Assembly (NCBI RefSeq): GCF_001625695.1
Contig: NZ_AUXY01000098.1
Span: 62,001-126,000, forward strand
DNA length: 64,000 bases
Direction: 5' to 3'
DNA from: Pseudoalteromonas luteoviolacea H33-S
Lineage (GTDB): Bacteria > Pseudomonadota > Gammaproteobacteria > Enterobacterales > Alteromonadaceae
Positions 59,456 through 64,000 of the stretch are shown in pieces. Below the pieces are notes generated by a model that saw only the letters and a program-made list of their open reading frames with translations, was not told the DNA's origin and searched no databases. Within the stretch, counting starts at the first letter, position 1, and every line of letters begins with the position of its first letter. Position numbers and translations under genes: made by a program.

Positions 59456-60673
59456 ATGACCATTTGGCTTAGCGCAGGTGTTCTTTTTACCCTACTTTCT
59501 ATTACGTTCATCCTTTACAAATGGGGAAGTGTCCAAGTCGTTGGCACGACACCCGTCAAAACTTTTACTTTTATTGCAATATTATTTACTTCGGGACTTG
59601 ATGTCGGTTTAGTCATGTTCCCGTTAACTGAGTTTGCTGGTTACGCAGACATAAACACAAGCCCAGAATATGGATTTACTAACCCACTAGCCATTGAGTT
59701 TGGTTATTGGGGATTTTTGATCTGGGGGTTTTATTTCCTAACCTGTTTTTATTTCTGCGTAATTGAACCAAAAGTTCGATTTTTTGAAATTCCATTGGTG
59801 AAGCTTGTTAACAATGTAGTAATTATCGGCACTTGCGCGTTTACCGCCTATCTATTGCTCTCAAATCTACCTTGGTATTTACCCAGTGTCGGGGATGGTG
59901 AATCAGTTGTTACTGAATTTTATCTTATTGTTTTTACTGCCATTTCTTTAGCTGTATATTCAAGTACAAACATCAAATATGTAAAGCTATTAAGTATTTC
60001 GACTACCTGGGTGTTTATTGGTCTGATTGCTTTACTCTGGTTAGACGCGTTTATCTTTGGTGACAGTCCTTTAGGAGCCTATTTTAATAACTTAGCTATG
60101 ATGGGCGATTACTTCGCGAATATGTATCAGTTTGTATTACCTTTGAATGATTATCATGAATTTTATTTATTTTGGTGGTTTGCATGGAGCATCATGATAG
60201 GTCAATTTACCGCACGGTTTGTCGGTGGTTTAACGACTTATCAGGTACTTGCTGCAATGCTTGTTTTCCCATCTATTCCAATCGCTGCATGGTTTGCCGT
60301 CTTATACCACTATCATGAAGCAGGCATTGCAACCGAAGGCTTAATTAATTTTGCCATGGTGTTTGTTGGAGTGGTGTTTGTGATCAACTCCTTAGACTCG
60401 CTTATTAGGTTATACACAGATAATTTAAGCCTGACAGTTAAGCGCTTAGGTAAGCGCAATTATGTGTTAATTAATATTACAGCGCTTTCGTTACTTACAC
60501 TCTTGTTCCAGCTGAACTTTTTACAGATCCAGTGGGTTGGGGCGGTAGTGATTGCTATTTTCTTTGCATGTTTTGGATTTATCTTGCTGAAAAAGCGCCG
60601 TGTGGTTACAGAGATAGAGAGTTCACCAAAAGATAATGAAATCGACTTTAACAAAATAAAAACAGTGAGTTAA
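59456..60673 (+). CDS. Short divergent BCCT-like (choline/betaine) transporter
   Basis: A polytopic membrane protein of 405 residues with about 10-11 hydrophobic segments. The layout recalls BCCT carriers: SGLDVGLVMFPLTEF, LAIEFGYWGFLIWGFYFLTCF, and most clearly FYLFWWFAWSIMIGQFTARFVGG, which corresponds to the BCCT signature W-x-x-W-x-P-F-x-G-x-F-x-A-R. BCCT proteins usually have about 500 residues or more, so this copy is short and divergent. GGAGGG lies six bases before ATG. It is downstream of betA and two bases before a porin gene, so choline uptake is inferred. Confidence 0.72.
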   Translation: MTIWLSAGVLFTLLSITFILYKWGSVQVVGTTPVKTFTFIAILFTSGLDVGLVMFPLTEFAGYADINTSPEYGFTNPLAIEFGYWGFLIWGFYFLTCFYFCVIEPKVRFFEIPLVKLVNNVVIIGTCAFTAYLLLSNLPWYLPSVGDGESVVTEFYLIVFTAISLAVYSSTNIKYVKLLSISTTWVFIGLIALLWLDAFIFGDSPLGAYFNNLAMMGDYFANMYQFVLPLNDYHEFYLFWWFAWSIMIGQFTARFVGGLTTYQVLAAMLVFPSIPIAAWFAVLYHYHEAGIATEGLINFAMVFVGVVFVINSLDSLIRLYTDNLSLTVKRLGKRNYVLINITALSLLTLLFQLNFLQIQWVGAVVIAIFFACFGFILLKKRRVVTEIESSPKDNEIDFNKIKTVS

Positions 60674-60675
60674 TT

Positions 60676-61371
60676 ATGAAAGCGTCAAATAAAGTATCAG
60701 CCCTCTCTTTGCTGATATGTTCAAACTTTGCAATGGCGGACTGGAGTACGACGCTGACCGCAGCGTCTGATTACACTTTTAATGGTGTTAGTCAAACGCA
60801 GAACGATCCTGCGATACAAGCAAGCTTAGACAAAGCTTTTGAAGGTGGTGTTTATGCTGGTTCTTGGGTATCTAATGTTGATTTTGGTGATACTGACATT
60901 GAGTGGGATTTCTATCTTGGCAAATATGTTGAGCTTGACGAGCAATGGAGTGCTGATTACGGTATCGCTTATTACTCTTACCATGGTGCGAGCGCGTCAA
61001 GCGACGGAAATTACCCAGAAGCTTATGCTAAATTAGGCTATAGAAATGCATTAGGGCAAACTGAATTTAACTTTTGGTATAGCTGGGATTATTTCGGTGA
61101 AGGTGCTGATCATGTGATTGCGATGGTTGCACATACAATTGAAGTGATGCCTAATCATGCGCTCAGAGCCAGTGTCGATGTCTCTAACTCGCTTGATGGT
61201 GACAAATGGTTATGGCAGAACACAGACAAGTCATACTATCACTATCGACTTGCTTACCAGACTAGCTTACATAAATTTAATATCGAAATAGCGGCTGAAA
61301 ATACCAGCTTAGACTTTGATACAGCTGATGAAAGACTGGTTGTATCGTTATCGAGAACATTTTCGATGTAA
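60676..61371 (+). CDS. TorF-family putative outer-membrane porin
   Basis: A 231-residue outer-membrane protein. It has a signal peptide (residues 1-21, LSLLICSNFAMA) and then the typical start of the TorF/Gcw_chp family (DWSTTLTAASDYTFNGVSQTQNDPAIQASLDKAFEGGVYAGSWVSNVDFGD). Alternating amphipathic strands follow (YGIAYYSYHGA, FNFWYSWDYFG, YHYRLAYQTSL). The protein ends in RLVVSLSRTFSM. It lies two bases after the BCCT-like gene and probably supplies an outer-membrane route for the same substrate. Confidence 0.85.
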   Translation: MKASNKVSALSLLICSNFAMADWSTTLTAASDYTFNGVSQTQNDPAIQASLDKAFEGGVYAGSWVSNVDFGDTDIEWDFYLGKYVELDEQWSADYGIAYYSYHGASASSDGNYPEAYAKLGYRNALGQTEFNFWYSWDYFGEGADHVIAMVAHTIEVMPNHALRASVDVSNSLDGDKWLWQNTDKSYYHYRLAYQTSLHKFNIEIAAENTSLDFDTADERLVVSLSRTFSM

Positions 61372-61390
61372 CGCCAAAGTTGATTTACTT

Positions 61391-61412
61391 ACACCAAGGA
61401 AGGTGTTTTTTA
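61391..61412 (+). terminator. Weak terminator after the porin gene
   Basis: A short ACACC / GGTGT stem with a six-base loop is followed by TTTTTTATC. The stem is only 5 bp. Confidence 0.4.
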
Positions 61413-61453
61413 TCATTTTAGTCATCAGAGCAAAATTTTTAAATTTGTAGCTT

Positions 61454-61482
61454 TTTACATTCATATCAAAAGTCCGTACAAT
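61454..61482 (+). promoter_or_regulatory. Sigma-70 promoter of epmC
   Basis: TTTACA (61454-61459), a 17-base spacer and TACAAT (61477-61482) match the consensus 5 of 6 at each box. The predicted start of transcription near 61489 makes the downstream ATG at 61519 the better start of epmC. Confidence 0.7.
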
Positions 61483-61518
61483 CAGCGCCCATTGAATGAC
61501 CGCGCTTTATTGGCGTTT

Positions 61519-62073
61519 ATGCACCAAATATCTGACCTAAAAAATATATTCGATACACAATTTGCAGACTCTCATAATACCCGTTTAGTAAAAGGGGATG
61601 ATGAGCCTATTTATCTGCCTGCCAACGACACGTGTTCACATCATCAAGTGGTTTTTGCACATGGTTTTTATGCCAGTGCATTGCATGAAATAGCGCATTG
61701 GCTGGTTGCGGGTGATGCCCGTCGGTTATTGGAAGATTACGGCTACTGGTATTGCCCTGATGGGCGAGATAAAGCTCAGCAGGCCGAGTTTGAAAAGGTT
61801 GAAGTCAAACCTCAAGCAATAGAATGGGCACTTAGTGTCGCTGCAGGTTTCGATTTTAATGTATCGGTAGATAATTTAAATGGTGAGCAAACATGCCGTT
61901 TTACTTTTCAAAAACGGGTTTATCAGCAAGTGATGATGTTGCTAGAAAGTGGCTTTAATAAACGTACAGAGCAGCTGATAAAAGCCTTATCCGCCTTTTA
62001 TCAGACAACATGGCCATTGCAAAAAGAACAGTTTTCTTGGGATTGCCCACAGGAGTTAGAAGATGTCATTTAA
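61519..62073 (+). CDS. epmC: Elongation factor P hydroxylase EpmC
   Basis: EpmC (YfcM) hydroxylates the beta-lysylated Lys of elongation factor P. The 184-residue product is close to E. coli (182). It has NTRLVKGDDEPIYLPA, VVFAHGFYASALHEIAHWLVAGDARR with the metal motif HEIAH, YGYWYCPDGRD and EVKPQAIEWALSVAAG. ATG at 61519 is chosen from family alignment and the promoter position; TTG at 61492 is in frame but would be almost leaderless. It overlaps the next gene by 11 bases, and yfcL follows, as in E. coli. Confidence 0.93.
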   Translation: MHQISDLKNIFDTQFADSHNTRLVKGDDEPIYLPANDTCSHHQVVFAHGFYASALHEIAHWLVAGDARRLLEDYGYWYCPDGRDKAQQAEFEKVEVKPQAIEWALSVAAGFDFNVSVDNLNGEQTCRFTFQKRVYQQVMMLLESGFNKRTEQLIKALSAFYQTTWPLQKEQFSWDCPQELEDVI

Positions 62074-63184
62074 ACTTGGTTTAATTGTTAACCCTGTTGC
62101 AGGGTTAGGTGGTTCCGTTGCCCTCAAGGGGAGCGATGGTGCTGATACAGCGCAAAAAGCTTTGTCGCTTGGTGCTGAGCCTAAATCAAATAATCGCACA
62201 AAGTTGGCACTTGAACAGCTTTTACCATTTAAAGACGGTATTCAAATATATACAGTTTCTGGAGAAATGGGTGAGCGCATTTCCCATGAGCTTGGCTTCG
62301 ACACCCATGTTGTATTTAATGTCAGTGACAATACCACTGCACAAGATACCGAAATCGCGGCACAAAAACTCATTGAGCAGGGTGTTGATCTTATTTTGTT
62401 TGCCGGAGGCGATGGCACCGCGAGAAATATTTGCACTGTGGTTGATGATAAAGCGCCTGTGCTGGGTGTACCTGCTGGATGTAAAATCCACAGTGGTGTG
62501 TATGCCATTACTCCAAAAGCCGCTGGTCGCGTTGTAGAAATGCTCATAAAAGGAGAGCTTGTCACGCTTTCTGAAGCGGATGTGATGGACATTGATGAAG
62601 TGGCATTCAGAGAAGGCTCTGTCAAAGCGAAGCGCTATGGTGAAATGCAAGTCCCCAGTGAAGTGCGCTATGTGCAAAGCGTAAAAAATGGCGGTAAAGA
62701 AAGTGATGAGCTAGTGCTGGCCGATATTGCGGCGTTTGTGATCTCAGAAATGGATGAAGACGTGCGTTATATCATGGGCTCTGGCTCTACTGTAGAAGCG
62801 GTGATGGAAGAGCTGGGTTTAGACAATACACTCCTTGGTGTAGACCTGATCCAAGATCACGAGCTGCTGGGACAGGATTTAACCGCAGCGCAATTACTTG
62901 AACTCACCCAAGACCAGCCGACAAAGCTAGTTATTACGCTTATCGGTGGGCAAGGCCATATTTTTGGCCGAGGCAATCAGCAACTTAGTCCAGAGCTCAT
63001 TAGAAGAATTGGAAAAGAAAACATTGTAGTCGTTGCAACAAAACGCAAACTTCAAGCATTAAATGGTCGTCCGTTAATTGCAGATACCGGCGACCAAGCA
63101 CTTGATGATGAATTGAGTGGATATATTAAAGTCGTCACAGGGTATAATGACCATGTGATGTATGCCGTTGGGCATCAAGATTAA
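62063..63184 (+). CDS. ATP-NAD kinase-family protein
   Basis: A 373-residue protein of the ATP-NAD/AcoX-kinase family. The N-terminal LGLIVNPVAGLGGSVALKGSDG (residues 5-26) and the nucleotide motif FAGGDGTARNIC (about 113-124) are typical, as are VLGVPAGCKIHSGVYAITPKAA and VITLIGGQGHIFGRGNQQLSP. It differs from the housekeeping NAD kinase NadK, and its true substrate is unproven. It starts within epmC and is followed 13 bases later by yfcL, so the three genes form one unit. Confidence 0.9.
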   Translation: MSFKLGLIVNPVAGLGGSVALKGSDGADTAQKALSLGAEPKSNNRTKLALEQLLPFKDGIQIYTVSGEMGERISHELGFDTHVVFNVSDNTTAQDTEIAAQKLIEQGVDLILFAGGDGTARNICTVVDDKAPVLGVPAGCKIHSGVYAITPKAAGRVVEMLIKGELVTLSEADVMDIDEVAFREGSVKAKRYGEMQVPSEVRYVQSVKNGGKESDELVLADIAAFVISEMDEDVRYIMGSGSTVEAVMEELGLDNTLLGVDLIQDHELLGQDLTAAQLLELTQDQPTKLVITLIGGQGHIFGRGNQQLSPELIRRIGKENIVVVATKRKLQALNGRPLIADTGDQALDDELSGYIKVVTGYNDHVMYAVGHQD

Positions 63185-63197
63185 ATGAGGAGACGGA

Positions 63198-63476
63198 ATG
63201 TCATTTGAAACCTATGTAGAGGCTGCACAGCAGTTTTTTGATGAATTAGTCGATCGTGCAGATGATGATGAACTGTTTGCTGGTGGATACTTGCGAGGTC
63301 ATTTTGATTTAGCAGTGGGCTATGCACAAGTTGAAGAGCTTGAATTACAGCCTGAAGAGCTGAATACGAAAATTGAAGAGAGTCTAGTAAAAGCTTACCG
63401 CAATGGTGAGTTAACAGATGAAGACAAAGAGCACGTTGTTAGCATTTGGGAGCAGGTAAAAGCACTTGCAGCCTAA
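63198..63476 (+). CDS. yfcL: YfcL-family protein
   Basis: A small acidic protein of 92 residues matching the YfcL family (FETYVEAAQQFFDELVDRADDDELFAGGYLRGHFDLAVGYA, LNTKIEESLVKAYRNGELTDEDKEHVVSIW). It is all-helical in appearance and cytoplasmic, without known function. GAGGAGA precedes the ATG. It lies beside epmC, as in E. coli. Confidence 0.9.
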   Translation: MSFETYVEAAQQFFDELVDRADDDELFAGGYLRGHFDLAVGYAQVEELELQPEELNTKIEESLVKAYRNGELTDEDKEHVVSIWEQVKALAA

Positions 63477-63484
63477 TGTGTGAT

Positions 63485-63509
63485 CACTCATGACTTACTG
63501 TCATGAGTG
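63485..63509. repeat. Hairpin between yfcL and the convergent transporter gene
   Basis: A perfect 10-bp stem CACTCATGAC / GTCATGAGTG with a five-base loop and no T tract on either strand. It may still end transcription of the convergent genes or protect their mRNAs. Confidence 0.5.
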
Positions 63510-63528
63510 ACATTCCCGCCATGGTTGG

Positions 63529-64000
63529 TTATAAAAACCAGCGCCATACGATAAATAATAAAGAAAACGACACAAGGTATATGAGACCTAGTACAGCAAA
63601 GACTTTGACAGCCTTTGGCTGTGAGTCGTATATATCACCCCGTATCAAAGACAAATTAAGCCAAGCGAAAAATGGGGTAGTTAAAAACGACATCGTCATG
63701 GCAAACATTAACATGTCTTTTAAATTTCCCTTGAAGAACAAAATGACTATCATGCCAAGTGCTGATTGTATAGCAATGACCACGGACAGACTGTATTTTC
63801 TGTTGTGTGGTTTGATGATTTTTAACGATTCATCTAACGTTCTTGCGTAGCCATCTAACACAGTGAGTGTTGTGCCAAACATACACAGAAAAGCGACGAC
63901 AGCAATCAACCAACGGGACCATTCTCCTATGGTAAGAGCATACATATCAATGAGTTGTTTTGAGAATGCGACACCTGCCAATTCAATTTTTTGCTCCTGA
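63529..64000 (-). CDS. Nramp-family divalent-metal transporter, C-terminal part (5' end outside the window)
   Basis: The frame is open to the right edge, and about 157 C-terminal residues are present. Four hydrophobic segments are visible: LIAVVAFLCMFGTTLTVLDGYAR, SVVIAIQSALGMIVILFF, LMFAMTMSFLTTPFFAWLNL and VFAVLGLIYLVSFSLLFIVW. The motif MFGTTLTVLDGYAR resembles the corresponding helix of Nramp-type Mn/Fe transporters, so this family is likely. The metal-binding DPGN motif would lie outside the window. It is convergent with yfcL. Confidence 0.68.
   Translation of the reverse strand, partial: QEQKIELAGVAFSKQLIDMYALTIGEWSRWLIAVVAFLCMFGTTLTVLDGYARTLDESLKIIKPHNRKYSLSVVIAIQSALGMIVILFFKGNLKDMLMFAMTMSFLTTPFFAWLNLSLIRGDIYDSQPKAVKVFAVLGLIYLVSFSLLFIVWRWFL

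Noticed and set aside
59422..59472. A 16-codon leader-like frame (starting MSYFYLF) before the BCCT-like gene
   Set aside because: It overlaps the real start in another frame, and there is no attenuator structure to support a leader peptide.

Overview
The window looks like a chromosomal segment of a marine gammaproteobacterium of the Alteromonadales, most probably Pseudoalteromonas or a close relative. This is inferred from gene content and order, not from a database match. Supporting features are a TonB-dependent receptor / flavin-dependent halogenase / SapC nutrient-uptake group, bepA next to a perM homologue, a MoxR-Bat operon followed by an ECF sigma factor, fadIJ, betIBA and epmC-yfcL. 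Both ends cut genes: fabB at the left edge and an Nramp-type transporter at the right edge. I saw no rRNA, tRNA, CRISPR array, prophage or insertion sequence.

Layout. 0-3.2 kb: end of fabB; a two-gene unit encoding a 13-residue DxDGDG-repeat protein and an unknown partner; smpB convergent to it; then ratA-ratB. 3.2-8.4 kb: a leftward group (unknown gene, bepA, yfgD/arsC-like, wrbA, DUF2069) and a rightward pair (TusA-like protein, PerM-type permease). 8.5-10.6 kb: a cysteine desulfurase fused to a C-terminal rhodanese through a probable dead metallo-beta-lactamase-like segment. 10.6-22.8 kb: a sugar-metabolism and uptake region with a LacI regulator, pgi, zwf-pgl, a TonB-dependent receptor, a halogenase-like flavoprotein, a DUF6445-like oxygenase and SapC. 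Three identical 14-bp palindromes (TGACAGCGTTGTCA), one before pgi and two before the receptor, tie these genes into one probable LacI regulon. The pgi copy overlaps the -35 box of a good promoter.

23-32.7 kb: a secreted isoaspartyl peptidase/asparaginase, a CBS protein, HrpA, a single-domain response regulator with a PilZ protein, a BaeS/BaeR-like two-component system and a glycerate-kinase-like P-loop protein. 32.7-41.8 kb, leftward: a Tim44-domain protein, then (in transcription order) MoxR, DUF58, DUF4381, BatA, a BatB-BatC fusion, BatD, an ECF sigma factor and its DUF3379 partner. 42.1-45.5 kb: fadI-fadJ with a promoter and FadR-like palindrome.

45.5-49 kb is the most unusual stretch. 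Three small secreted peptides belong to one family (signal peptide, conserved A-W, two cysteines, C-terminal W-x-C-x-A and usually GYA), with a decayed fourth copy between them. They converge on a subtilisin/kexin-like protease with a P domain. 49.3-55.1 kb: a complete RND efflux operon (lipoprotein channel, adaptor, pump). 55.5-61.4 kb: a choline-to-glycine-betaine module with a perfect 20-bp BetI-type operator, betI-betB-betA, a short divergent BCCT-like transporter and a TorF-family porin. 61.5-64 kb: epmC, an ATP-NAD kinase-family protein, yfcL and the partial Nramp-like gene.

The best candidates for new biology are the small two-cysteine peptide family, the DxDGDG-repeat operon, the desulfurase-rhodanese fusion and the LacI regulon linking an outer-membrane receptor to pgi.
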